From positions 35,968,235 to 36,032,234 of the forward strand of contig CM060066.1 of assembly GCA_030533445.1 (NCBI GenBank): a DNA stretch of 64,000 nt, in the 5' to 3' direction. This DNA comes from Cyprinodon diabolis. Its lineage: Eukaryota > Chordata > Actinopteri > Cyprinodontiformes > Cyprinodontidae. This document shows positions 23,901 through 36,353 of the stretch, in pieces; within the stretch, counting starts at the first letter, position 1, and each line of letters begins with the position of its first letter. The translations under genes and the position numbers were made by a program. Below the pieces are notes generated by a model. It was given only the letters and a program-made list of their open reading frames with translations. It had not been told where the DNA came from and searched no databases.

Positions 23901-26720
23901 AATATAATTTATTTTCATAAATATGTGAATTAGTATTATGCTGAGACCATTCCCTCTTCCAGAACTTTTTCCTGTTTGCTATCAGACTGCAAGGTATTTT
24001 ATTGGGATTTTATGTGGTAGACCAACTCAAACAAATAAAGATTTGAAAATAGTGGTATCATGTACGTTTAGCCCTCTTTTTTCTAGTAACCTTACAGTAA
24101 ATGAAGTCCAACAATTTAGACCCTTGATTTAACTCCAGCTTTTCTGTGAAGGCTTTTGAGGCTTTTTCTAGAAGGTTAATTTAAAAGAAAAAGCATCACA
24201 AATACCAAAGAACACCATGAAAGTTTAAACCAATATTTGGTTATAAAACCATATCCTGTATCCATACCATCTCACAAGCACTATTCAATCCATCTTTTGA
24301 AAACGGACACAACAGCATCCTACCAATACATGTCCATTGATCAGAACTGACTGTGGCTAACCAGGAAGAGGATCCACTGATCAGTTAACAGCATCTGCTG
24401 ACGCAGCAAATACTAGTTGTAAGCAGCACTCAACTTTAAAAACTATAGAGGCTTGACAGAGATAGAGACTTGCAGCCTCTAAGGAGATTTAAGCTTATAA
24501 AAACACGCCTAATTTCTCAGATTTGTGATGTAAAGCAAGAAAACCGTGTACTCTTTTTATTGGGATCCTTTTTATTGCTCTATTACAAACATAGAAAATA
24601 GATATAAGCTTGTGTTTTTAGCAGTAAAAATATGAAATGGATGTAAATACATTTGTAAGAAATGAGAGGTACCATTTGGTTGTTACTAGCAGTTACTCAG
24701 ATTTAAATGATTCTATTGTTTTTAGTTTATTTAACCTCCAGATTCCTAAATCTATAGCTTTTATAAAAAAAAGTGCAAATCATTGATTTAATGTATCAAT
24801 CGAGGCTCCCTAAAGGTCAAAGGATCCCCCTCAAAGGCGGTCTTTGTTCCTCTCAGGAGGGTGTTTTGGTAACACATGGGATAAAGTCAATGAGGATACA
24901 CAAAGCCACAAGTGACATTCCTAAAGGCTGAGGTCACAGCCACGGGAGACACTTTGAAATGTCACTCTGATCTCCGGCCTGGTGGCTCGAAGAGCTGCAG
25001 GGGAACTGCAGGAGGGCTGTGTGAACATTGGCTCAAGGCCCCTGAAATAAACTGTGTACTCATTTGGGCCTCACAAGAACCTTGTCACACATTCCAATCT
25101 TAGCCTCTCTGTAGCAGCACCATGAAAGCAATGGGCTTTCTGTTGTACTCTGACATAGATGCGCCATTAATTAGATTTTCTTAGATAAAAGGAAGTCTCT
25201 ATTCAAAGAACACCTAATTATTTACGTCAAACATGTGCCTTTTGAGTAATTGTTCTCCTGTTTTGCAGGTGCCATCATTTGCCAGGAGGTCCAACATTCT
25301 GGCACACCTTCAGGAGGCGTCCCTGGAAGATGACAGCTGTCAGAAATCCAGCCCTATCCAGATGATACGCCCCCAGTCCCAGCAGTTCCAGCTGAACAAT
25401 AAGAAGCTTCACCAGTACCAGCCTCTGAGCAGGGAGCGTGAGGCAGAGCAGCAACCCAATGGCAAGAAGTTCTTCTATGAGCTCAACAGCAAGAAGCATC
25501 ACCAGTATCAACCTGACCTGAAGTCACAAGAGCCTGTTTTCAACAAACCCAGAGACATACAAGCTCCAGAGCTGGCTAACAAAGGATATAACCTCCCAGC
25601 AGTGTTGCAGCAAAAGTGGGTTCGGGACAAGGACTCAGGCTGTCTGACTAAAGTAAAGGATATTACTATGGAGCTAAAGAAACTTCCAGCTGACCTTAAC
25701 GGACAAAAAGAGCCAGAGAGGATAAAACCTAAAGAGGACACCTCTCCACATCCCAACGGTGTCAGAAGCAGTAAACTAAAAATTGTTAAGAACAAGAACA
25801 AGAACGGGCGGATTGTCATTGTCATGAGCAAGTACATGGAAAACGGAATACAGAGCGCTAAAACCAAACACGGAGACTCTGATGGCGCTGAAAGGCCACT
25901 GCAAGGTGCAGACAGCAGCATGGAGAGGCACCTGGCAAAAATGAAGCTCGTCAAAAAGCTTGGCCTTATGAACGGATTCCCTAAGCAACCCAAAGACAAC
26001 CCGACCCCTCCCAGTCCGGCAATAAATGGAGATTGCTGCAAAGAGAAAGAACTATCCACTCAAACAGATCGAACTGTGGCCGAACAGGATAAACCCACAG
26101 TGGTAGGGGGCGAGGGGCAGCTTCCACAACATCAGCCTTTACAGCTGACAAATAAGCCTGACCTACTACATGTCCCCTCAGAGAGAGGGGCCCTAGACTT
26201 TAGAGGTACCCAGAATGGGCTTCATGGACTAAAGCGGCACCTCTCTGATGCAGATGCTGAGGAACACGGATGCAGTAAGAGGTTAATAAGTAACAAAAGC
26301 ATCAGTGTTCTCAACACTATTCCTCCTCCCTCCCAGAGCACTGTATTCGACCAAAACGGACTGAGTCCCGCTTTACTGCAGGACTATGGCTACACAGACC
26401 AAGAGGAGCCCATGGACCTGACTATTGTAAAGTCGAGGCCCGTATCCTCAGTCTTTTGCGAGACTGAGCCGGAGACACAAACCAAGGAACATGCACATTC
26501 ACACGACACACAAACACAGACAGACACAAAAACAGAGAGCCAGACTGAGACACACAGCCCCTCAACGGAGGAGCGAGTCGACTCTGTGTCTGGTTCCCCC
26601 CACCAAGCAAAAAAAGAAGAGGCCTTTCCTTCTTTCCAGCCTAGCCTTGGGAATATAGTCATTACAGACATTACTGCAAACTGCCTCACCGTTACCTTTA
26701 AGGAATACATAACAGCATAA
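20981..26720 (+). CDS. cbx4: cbx4, chromobox protein 4 (Polycomb PRC1 subunit), five coding exons
   Basis: Coding exons: 20981-21049, 21218-21261, 21746-21811, 23822-23888 and 25269-26720, all with GT/AG borders and consistent phase, giving 565 residues. The chromodomain (residues about 10-60) keeps the H3K27me3 cage Phe11, Trp32 and Trp35. KRGPKPK follows in exon 4. The long last exon shows CBX4-specific blocks: [11 protein letters not shown], a repeated [14 protein letters not shown] motif, [20 protein letters not shown], a CtBP-like EEPMDL, and the C-terminal RING1-binding box ending [15 protein letters not shown]. In mammals CBX4 is a PRC1 chromatin reader and SUMO E3 ligase in nuclear Polycomb bodies. 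The polyhistidine tract of the human protein is absent. The start is the ATG matching the conserved MELP N-terminus. Distinguished from CBX2 and CBX8 by the last exon. Confidence 0.97.
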
Positions 26721-28019
26721 CACGGCTGGGTACCACCTGCAGGACATATTTGTATTTTCTGATTCCTGAATGTGCAAATCAGGCATTAATGTTTTCATTT
26801 TGTAAAATTCAAGACTTCAACAAGAAAGACTCTTTTACTGCTTTTCTTGTATATTTTTTAAGTACAAGCCCACCTGTTGGTATTTTCAAGTTTAAGCCTT
26901 ATCTGAACTGCAAATTGTAATCAAATAATGGATGAAACTAGCGTAACATGCACTTACATTTGTAGAAAGTTTTTCATGGATATAATTGGATTTATACACT
27001 CAGCTGTCTATGGATAATATTGGATAAATGTAGGCTTTAAAGAGAGTTTTTGTAAGGGGAAAAAAATATATCAAATCAAGGTACAATACACTGTGTCAGA
27101 GAGTGTGTGTATGTATGTGTGTTAGAGACTGGGACTGTTTTAAACATGAATGTGTGCTGCTTGGATGTTGATGATGCCATTAGGCATGTTTAGACGGGCA
27201 GATAAAGACAAATTAAGCACCTTTACTGTCAATGTGTGTCATAGAACCAGAAGAAAGGTGAAACGCACCATCAGTCGTGATCACTTATTGATCCGTTTCA
27301 GAACCTTTCTATCCATTTATGCCCCCTATGATCTTAAACTGAGCACAAGTCACTTCCGTTTAGTTTCCAGCATCTGTTTAACCTACTAACGGGATCTTGT
27401 TTTAGTGGGAGTTCGGGCACAATCAACTTTGGGGGGGGGGAAAAACAGCAGCAACTTTAAACCCTTTTCAGATAACATTTGAACCCTCGTGGTTAATGGG
27501 AACAAAAGGAGCAGAATAAAAACTGAAGATTCCCTATGATACTAATTGCAATAATTCTTTTTTGTTTTGTTTGTTTTTTTCTGCAAGAAAATCTGTAAGG
27601 TGTAATTCTCTTTATACCGCTTTTCTCTGTAATGTTCAATGCCTGGACTACTGTGACCTCAACATGTGTAGAGGTTCTGAAGCCAATTTTATACTCTGAA
27701 AAAAATAATGCAATCACTTTTTGCATTTACTTAATCATACTTAGTTACTTTAACACAATTGTTTTGTCCTACCCTGATAACATAAAACAATTGTGTTAAA
27801 GTCACTAAATATAATTAGATAAATGCCAAAAACGCTTTCTTTCTTTTTTTTCAGTGATCTGACTGCTTGTGGCCTCTTTGTATACTGGGGGGATATCAGA
27901 AACTGGGGAGTCTTTTTGGAGGATTATCATGCAGACTGTGCAGAGCTAGTCTGTGCTATGTTTAGTGGGTGTCACCTTATCAGTTTAAGTATCAATAAAA
28001 GTTCATTTCAAATGTGAAA
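26721..28019 (+). other. cbx4 3'UTR (probable)
   Basis: No new gene follows the cbx4 stop. AATAAA at 27994-27999 (ATCAATAAAAGTTC) is a plausible polyadenylation signal; another lies near 27515. The segment includes a G-run near 27432 and a perfect inverted pair around 27756/27787 (TTTAACACAATTGTTTTG and its complement). Confidence 0.5.
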
Positions 28020-31000
28020 CCCATATTTGTTCCATGAAGAGGGTTGTTGCAAGCATTTGTTGATTTGAATTCTGATTTACAGTTTAAAAATGTCCAAATT
28101 TCTGTGACATTTTCAGAAAACATAAAACAAAAATAAAGCTTTTTTTTTTAAACAGATCATGGCTAATAGTAATCTACTTCTATGCACTTGTTGGGGCTTC
28201 TCTTGCATGAATTACAATGTTAGTCCAGTGTGTCTCTGCTGAGGTGTTATGGAATCCCAGGATGCAGCATTGAGCTCATCTGCGTTGTTGAGTCTGATGC
28301 CTCATATCTTCTTCTCTACAAAACCACACAGATTGAGACAGGCTCGGGTCAGGCAAGTATACTGATCAACTAAGGAGTAAAAAAAAAAGGTGTAGATATA
28401 TAAAAGAGCATCCTGTACTGCTTAAGTTTTCTTATGATTTTCGCTTAAGATGAGTATTTACACTTATTTTCAGTGTGCAAAGGATTGTATCCCAAATCAA
28501 ACCCTCTCAATATTGGTAAATAAAGCTGATTCTGATATCTGGGTCATGTCAGGTGCTGGCAATTTTCTAAGTGTGAGAGATACCGGGACCTGCTGGGAAA
28601 TGAAATCAGCATAATTATAAAGCTTGTCAGCAGAAAACACCTTAAAGTGTCCTGAGAGAGATGACAGCATGGACTTTAGACCAAATAAAATCAGAGGACC
28701 ACCACCAGCAGATGAGAATGATGTCTCACTGTGTTAACTTCACAGCGGATCTTGGGCATCATGGGATCTGTGTCTTTCCACTCTCTTCAGACTCACTTAA
28801 ATTTAATCTAAATATAGGACCACAGGGCAAAAGTCCAACCATTTGTTGGCTTTATAAAAACCCTGAGTCCTGCTTGTGAATCATTTCAATTATCTCAACT
28901 GCTATCCCCATTGCTTTGAACTTGACTGCAATGTTTCCTTCCACTATAAATGCTTATAAATGACATTCTGAGAACAACCAGCTTCTATAGCACTGACATG
29001 TTCACTATGTCAGTCTATCAAAATGGCTTTTTTGTGATTAGTCAGTAGTTTGTGCTTTATTTAACAGACATTTGGTTTTATTCAAATGAACAGACCTAAA
29101 AACCATCATTTAGATGGTAAAATGGTTGAATAGAGTCCTCCCGGTAAAATATACTCATTAAAAGCTGAACGTATAGACCTGAGAGGCTCTTTCAGTCACC
29201 TCTTTAAGGTTTGAATGCATGTTCCATGTGTCATAAAAGCAAAGTAAAAGATATTTAATTAAATGAGAGGATATTTCCCTGCAAGGTGCAGGGCGCACTT
29301 TGGCGCTCTCTTGCCCGAAAAGAACCAAATGCGTCTTTTCTGACCACTCAAAAAAAAAAAAAAAAAAAAAACAACTGGCTGATATCCTCCTTTGTTTGGA
29401 AGGAAACGAGATGATTTAGTGAAGAAAGCGGCAGCAGCTCAACCATTTCCTCCTCTGCTGCAAGTGGAACAGCTCTCCGCCCGCATATGTGAGCAACGAC
29501 AGAGAAAATGGCTGTCCTCGCTCCTCTCCTCTGCGCAGTTTCTGTTGCAAAAAGACGCGCAACAGATTCCCCGCGTATAGCTGCAGAATTTGCGCAAGCC
29601 TGCGGCTTGTTGTCTTGCATATAATTAACAGCCTAAAATAAGATGCGGCGTCATCTCACACACAGATTCAGATGTATAAAGTCATTTTCTAAGAACGGAG
29701 GCAGAATTTGCACACATGATTAAGGCTGGGCCACCCGCTGATCTTTAATAAGAAACTCTCAGGAGAGGTGGTGGATTGGTTCTGCTTATGAAAGAGGAAC
29801 TCATAGAAACTCAGAAAAAAGCAGCTAGAATGAGCTTCTGGGACATGTTTTCCACCTATATGGACTTATTTTTTTAAATGCACAAATAAATGCGTTTCAG
29901 CAAAATCTATGTGGTTGATATTAACTCTGTCAAACAAATGGAAGCTTAAAGAATTAAACAAAACTAATTAATATCTGTGCATTCATTTGCGCCCTAACAT
30001 TTATGTTTGTGTAATCCCAGTTGGGTCGATTTAAAGCTGGATAATAGATTATGTTAATCTGGATTAACATTTTTTTTGTAAAATAAGAATGGTGCACTTT
30101 CTGCTTTTGAAAAAATCATTGTCTAATGGCATTTATGGCTGTGTTATCAATCAGCATGCAAATTTGTCATGTGCTCCAGCTTTTAAAGCTTTTGGAGTTA
30201 GCCATGCAGCCTGGACCATATGCAGTTTAAATCCCCAGGAGAGACCATGAGCAACAAGGAGTACCTACAAATCTATAGATCATAATTTCCAGAGAACAAC
30301 AATTAAAATGTATTTAATGTATGATGAGTCATAAAAATGAAAACTCCCAATTTGAATTGTTAAAAGCATTGATTTAAATTAGCTGGAATGCTGATTGTCA
30401 GTATACAAACCCAGGAAATAACAAATGACAATTGGCACCACTCTGACTACCGTACATTGAAATGACATCCCACCAAATTAGTTATTCGGATGAATAACCT
30501 TCTGTTTAGTTGGAAAATGTAAAAAATAATAATAATGAAAAGATTTCAAATTTGGTACCAATAATAGAACCATGGATACCCTGAAAACGATTGGGTCGTT
30601 TCTGCTGGGTTGGAGGCATATGCGTCAGCCTGCATCTCTGATCCTGGGCCTTTTAAGTTTGTAATCCTAAAATAACAGGGTTTGAGGGAAGTTCTCTGCT
30701 TTCTTGACACGCATTTGCAAAAACACATAAAGCTAAATCTGCTTGTTTGGCTTTAATGAATCCATGAACTCATGAAGTTTTTGGCAATTATAATATTGGG
30801 ACTGAAAAAGAAGAAGAAGAAGGCTACCTGGACCCATTAATTATAATATAAACAGATAGTTTTACTGCATGGTTTTTACGCGATTCTTTGGAACGCGTCA
30901 TTCTACACCAAATGATGTAAAACCTGAATCCCATGTGAATAATCCTATATCTGTCTGGGGTTCTGAGCGGAGTTTGTGTTTTTTCCTGTCTCTTGCGCAC

Positions 31001-33360
31001 CGACATGCGTCTTTGCCCGGATACAAGCCAGCCAATGGTATCAGAACGTAGCAGCGGTGCTGCACTGCAGGCGCGCCGAGACCAATCGCAGCCTCACTCT
31101 GAGCTGCGCCCATCTTCCATTTTCTGTCTGGTATTTTGTTCATTCAGATGCTAGCAGATATGTAATCAATTAGATATATAATTGCTGTGATGTGCTGCGT
31201 GAAAGCGAAGGAAGTCCCCTGCCATCTAACCAGGCAAGTTGTAGCCTGTATTATATTTGAGGATACAGGTTTGGGGTATAGTTTCAGCTATTTCGGGATT
31301 CATCCTTAAATTAAAAAAAATCTTTAGTGTATTTGATCCTAATAGTTTTAAACTCAGACTGTAAAAGAACAGAACTCCCCTTAAAATGTGGTGCGTCTTG
31401 GTATATCTGCTGCTTGCATTTTTTAAACAACTGGATATTCTGTGTAATATTTATATAGATTTGAATAATAAAGCTTAATGTGTTAAAATGAGCAAATTTC
31501 CCGTGCAACAGACTATGCGCAAACTGCTTGGTAGAATATCAGAGCGAAAATCAAACTGAAATGATCTGTGTTCAAATCTGCATCTCATCCAGATTAAGGC
31601 CCAATTATCTTCTAGAAGCACAGTAAGGAAAATCTCTTTTTTTAAGTTCCTTTCATGAATTGCTGCATTTAGTTTTTGAGTGTTTAACAGTGTTTTTGAG
31701 GAGCAGTGCATACAGGAATTAATGGTATCCATTGTAGTTTATTAAAGACATTAGGCGATTTATTAAGTTCGCGCTTAATAGGGATTATAGCCATAATATT
31801 TCGATGGTTTGATTTGTTTTACCATTTTACTTTTAGACATCATGTTTCACTGAGGTGTTTATTTTTTAGGCCTATGTATCTATAATAGATTTATCAAACG
31901 TTTCAGAACGTCCCAATAACTCTGATCAGACTATTGATTAATAATAATAAAAAAAAGAAAATGTGGGCGAAAGCCTTGGTTTAATATTGTATAATCTTTA
32001 GTGTCGCTGGTTAATTTAATTCTACAACTAATAGTGAATAAAACAGATCCCGTCGACATCCGAACTAAAGCACTTTAATTATTTCAAACACGCTTTTGCG
32101 CATTAGTTTTGGATCAATCTCGAGGTTAAATCTCATCAAATCATTTATTACACAACCTTGAGCCCAATTTGTACGATTGGCTCCATTTATTTCCGAAAGT
32201 CAAAGACATTCTTCAAGCTTAAAGTCATTTTGTGACACTTTTTTTAATATACATATGACCCATCGACTTGGATTCATGGTCACAGAATGTTTCGTGCGGC
32301 GTTTGGGTGCATCAGGAATAACCCATTAATTTAAAACCCCAGCTTATTCAGATAAGAACAAGCAACTGTAGTTATCACAGGCCTGATTATATTCCTTATA
32401 ATAAAAATGTTGTGTTAATGTGTAATTGTGTTGATTGTATCTTTCCATTTACGTCATACAATCTGTAGACTATTGTTTATTGAAATAAATTGTGCTTTGT
32501 TGTTATGCTATCGTTAATTGTTTTAAACTCCCCGTGACATGTATAAGACGTTTATTACAACATATTAGTTGATACCAAAAAATACATAATTTACAAAAAA
32601 GGGTTTAAACTTGCAACACTATTATTGCTCAGTTGCAGCGTTATATAGAGCTACATGAAAAAACTTCCCTGCCTCGTATTTTAATAATGACCATATAATT
32701 TTATTATCATTATTTCCCGAACAGACCTAATTTAAGGTAAAAAAAATTTAAAAAATAAATAAAAATAAAAAAATTACAGAAACTATTATCTTTTTTAAGA
32801 TAGGCCTATAGGTTATCGGTTCATTTTATTTAAAATAATCCATACAATTGCTTTCTAAATTTTGGAGATTTCGACTCTTCCTTTGTAAAGAATCGGATAT
32901 AAATATTTTACAATTATTGAACCCCTAAGCTTTGACCTCTTTGCAAACTTTGAAGTCATTTTTTTTTATTATTATTTCAAAACAATTCCGGAACCAAAAA
33001 AAATATATATCATAGGCTAGTCAATAAATTAATAAATAAAAACGTAACATTAATATATATTGTACTACTAATCCGATTTTCATTACATAGGAAAATTCAA
33101 TAAACCAACTAAAGTGATAAAATTAATAACGATTTAACATTATCTAAGACTTTCATTATACATTTCGTAGATGTGTAATTTTGTTCCACGTTGTTTTTTT
33201 ATTGACTTGACAGCACCGTCACATCAGTAAATATAGTAAATTATTTAGTTGACCTCATATAGGTTGAATTAGATAATTCATTTGCTGCGCAGGTTAAGCT
33301 GAATTAAAAAAAAAATAGGCCACCGTTTTACTCTTCGAAAGAATTCATCCACGCTCCTCC
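28020..33360. other. cbx4-cbx8 intergenic region
   Basis: AT-rich (many A/T runs between 31400 and 33300), with no convincing exon on either strand. A 22-nt poly-A tract is at 29350-29371. The only GC-richer, promoter-like part is near 30990-31130. Tandem Polycomb genes often have conserved non-coding elements between them, but I cannot show conservation from one sequence. Confidence 0.5.
30990..31130. promoter_or_regulatory. Promoter-like island with two CCAAT boxes
   Basis: GC-rich and CpG-containing within AT-rich surroundings. CCAAT occurs at 31032-31036 and 31082-31086, exactly 50 bp apart. GCGCGCC lies between them, and CCATCTT, a YY1-like core, is at 31110-31116. No ORF of note begins downstream. 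It could be the start of a non-coding transcript or an enhancer. Confidence 0.3.
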
Positions 33361-33369
33361 TCCACTAAG

Positions 33370-33586
33370 AAGTCCGAATCACGTGACAATGGCTGGGCCA
33401 ATGAGCGGCTAAGCAGCGATTCCACCGTCTGCGGTTACTTAGCAACACCGTAAAAAAAAACTGTGCTGACGTCCTTTGCTATTTCGCACTATTATGGTCT
33501 GTCGGGAATTCTTGCGGAGGAAGGGGAGGGGGATATCTACTGAACTAGCGCCCATCAGGCTAACGGTAGGTAGCACTGGAGTAAAC
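33370..33586 (+). promoter_or_regulatory. cbx8 promoter region
   Basis: The motifs are packed just upstream of the cbx8 start. CACGTG is at 33380-33385 and CCAAT at 33398-33402. An RFX X-box-like palindrome GTTACTTAGCAAC is at 33434-33446, and a CRE-like TGACGTCC at 33467-33474. No TATA box is seen. The spacing suggests a CpG-type promoter with a short 5'UTR. Confidence 0.6.
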
Positions 33587-36204
33587 ATGGAGCTGTCTGC
33601 CGTTGGGGAGAGGGTGTTCGCGGCCGAGTCTATTATCAAACGGAGGGTAAGGAAGGTAAGGAGGGAGGAGGTTCTATTCTGCTATCACAGAATACAGCGT
33701 TACCATCACCGTAACAGTACTGTTGCCTCCGTAAGCTAACCGAGTCCCGTTCTGTTTGCTTCTGACGGCACGTAGGGTCGCATTGAGTACCTGGTGAAAT
33801 GGAAGGGATGGTCGCCCAAGTAAGTTGTGCTACATTGTATATTTGACATGTTTTTAACCAAACGCAGAGCTGTCTGTACCGCTCAGCGTTTGGTTGGTTC
33901 GCTGAAGCTAGCGGGATTAAAATCACCTAGAGGGCTTTTAGCTGTGGGGCTAACGAGTATAGAGCTGTCAGTCTGATTTAGTGCTTCACTCCGCAGATAC
34001 AGCACTTGGGAGCCAGAGGAGAACATTTTGGACTCTCGCTTGTTTGCCGCTTTCGAGCAAAGGTGATTCATGTTTAAGCATTTATGGACAGAGCCAGTAA
34101 ACATGGAATAAAGTCTGCACACTTACGCTTCGTGCACTTTGCTCCCATGACACTTCAGCAGGCATGTCTCTCTCTGTCGTTGTTTTAACAGAGAGCGTGA
34201 GAGAGAGCTGTATGGGCCCAAAAAGAGGGGACCAAAACCGAAAACCTTTCTCCTCAAGGTGAATTTATTTTTTATCCGATATTGTTATTTATTTTTACAG
34301 CTTCCTCGTGTTTAATCATTTGATTTTACTCTCTGGTAGCAGCAATCAGAGCCAACCCGGGAAGGCCCTGAGCTGAATGTTTGATTTTTCTATATGTTCT
34401 TTCATTACGCTGTTGTCTTCTTAAAATTCTTCTTTTGTCTCTAATTTGTGCAGAAATTAATCATTATATATATATATATATAAAAAAAAAAAAATTAGAA
34501 CAAACTCCTTTGGAGGTCCAACTTTTAGTAAACACACCTGCCACCAGAGCAGTGTTTGTCCTTAATTTTATATGATCCATCCTTGATTTTTTCTTAGATT
34601 GTTATAGAGTCATTACAACCAGTTTGCTAGCATTGAATCCCTAACTTGTTTAAATAGATAGCAGTTGGAATGTCAATTATAGACATGTTTATATATCATT
34701 TTATTATTGTAGTAATTTCTATAGGCACTCCAGTGATGGTAATGCTTAACAAAGTGCAAAATCATTCAACTGGATAGTGATTTAACTCCTCTGTAGTGTT
34801 TGAAGTTTTCAACAATTTTGGGGTCTATTTGTTTCTTGTTTAAATATATGTATCTTTTTATATTATTTTCAGATTATGAAATCTCACACTTACCAAGTTG
34901 TTTAGATATGGTGTAATATAAAATTTAAAAAAGTATATATCCTATTTCTTTATGGAGGGAAAGGAGCAAAATTGTTGATGTTTCTTTTATTCCTTTCAAT
35001 AAATAAAAGACTAAATGAAATAGTAAAATGAATCAAATGTCATGTCATGATAACTAAGGAAAGTACTTGATAAATTTTCTCTATGGAGCATCTCTGTTGT
35101 TATAAGGGCTTTGATTTACGTGAACAGAAATATAAGCTGATAATATGGGATTTTGTATTTTAATTCAGTTAAATTTTTTTAGGTAATAATACAGGCCATG
35201 TGAAATGGTTATATTTGCAGATTTTCTTTTATAAACCATTTTTAATTAGACAGTACCCCAAAAAAAGCACAAACTCTGATAGGTAGAGGTTTTATTAAGC
35301 TATCAAGATGAAAGAATAAATAAACACAATTTATTTTTTTGTTTTATTAAAAAATGGTTAATTTTATGTTTTCTTTTAGGCCCAGGCTAAAGTTAAAACT
35401 AAGTCTTATGAGTTCAGGAGCGAGGCAGTCAGAGGGATGCACATCACCTATCCAACCCCCGAGCCGGTCTTCACCCCCAGGGCTAGAGAGGGCCTGAGAG
35501 CGGTTGTTCCCACCATCTTTCCACCGAGCACAATCAACCGAGGAGAACGCATGTGCGTGATTCCCCACGACCACCAGCCGTCGCCTCAGCAGAGTGTTTC
35601 AGACAGGCTTGTCCAGACACCCAAAAAGAGGGGGCCAAAGCCAAAGCCCCGCTTTATAGGTGACGGCCGCAGCCCGGTGGTCTTGGAGACAAGCAAGAGG
35701 ATAGCTGAGGAGGTGGGGGGGCAAGGTCCTTACAAACTCTCCAAATTGCATAGAGATGAGATGAGGCTGCAGAAGTTGTCCCACAGACACTCAGAGGACC
35801 ACCCTCGTAGCTCTAAACACCACTATCAGCACCACTACCATCATCACCTCGCACAGAAACTGTCCAGCGGCGGTTCCTACAAACGGTTCCTTTCTCACCA
35901 AAGCACATACCCACACAGGACGAAGGACCGCTGCAGCTATCTGGCAGCAGCTCAGGTCAAACACCATCAGAAAACCAACCAGAGCAGAAGTGGAGCCGCC
36001 GAGTTCCCGCAGATGGAAAAGCCTTACTTTCTGGACAGGCAGTCACCAACCAGGTTGGACGACGACGACCAGGAAGAAACGACCTGGAGGCCGAGCCTCA
36101 GCGACGTGGAGAAGGTGCTGGTGACAGACGTCACCGCCAACTTCCTGACTGTCACCGTCAAGGAGAGCAGCACCTCAAAGGGCTTCTTTAAGGACAAAAG
36201 ATGA
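33587..36204 (+). CDS. cbx8: cbx8, chromobox protein 8 (Polycomb PRC1 subunit), five coding exons
   Basis: Coding exons: 33587-33655, 33776-33819, 33997-34062, 34192-34258 and 35380-36204, giving 356 residues. Exons 1-4 have exactly the same lengths and phases as cbx4, evidence of tandem duplication. The chromodomain begins [16 protein letters not shown] and keeps the aromatic cage Phe11, Trp32 and Trp35. Exon 4 gives the CBX8-type [18 protein letters not shown] and exon 5 starts [20 protein letters not shown] second [12 protein letters not shown]-hook-like segment is near residue 165. A His-rich patch follows near residues 220-250. The C-terminal RING1-binding box is [16 protein letters not shown], then the CBX8 tail GFFKDKR. 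It acts in canonical PRC1 by reading H3K27me3. Teleosts can have two copies (a and b); which this is cannot be told here. Confidence 0.96.
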
Positions 36205-36353
36205 TTCTGAACCACTTTGTTTTTTCTGACTCTGAAGTTTATGAGATATAAGCAACACGGTTTTGTATAGCGTGTATAAAGGCTAATTACTTTCTAATAT
36301 TCATGTGTATAAATAAAATGTTGGACATATATTGAATGTATTGACCAAATAAA
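36205..36353 (+). other. cbx8 3'UTR with polyadenylation signals
   Basis: Two AATAAA signals lie within 150 bp of the stop codon, at 36312-36317 and 36348-36353. This would give a short 3'UTR. Confidence 0.7.

Noticed and set aside
25508..26059. Long minus-strand frame inside cbx4 exon 5 (183 codons)
   Set aside because: Antisense shadow of a well supported coding exon; no domain and no start context.
20981..26720. Initial idea that the first chromobox gene is cbx2
   Set aside because: Exon 4 ([11 protein letters not shown]) and the last exon ([10 protein letters not shown] block, [12 protein letters not shown] end) are CBX4-specific.
29348..29620. Minus-strand 90-codon frame next to a poly-A tract
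   Set aside because: Begins in an arbitrary place, ends in a homopolymer-coded Phe run, and shows no domain.
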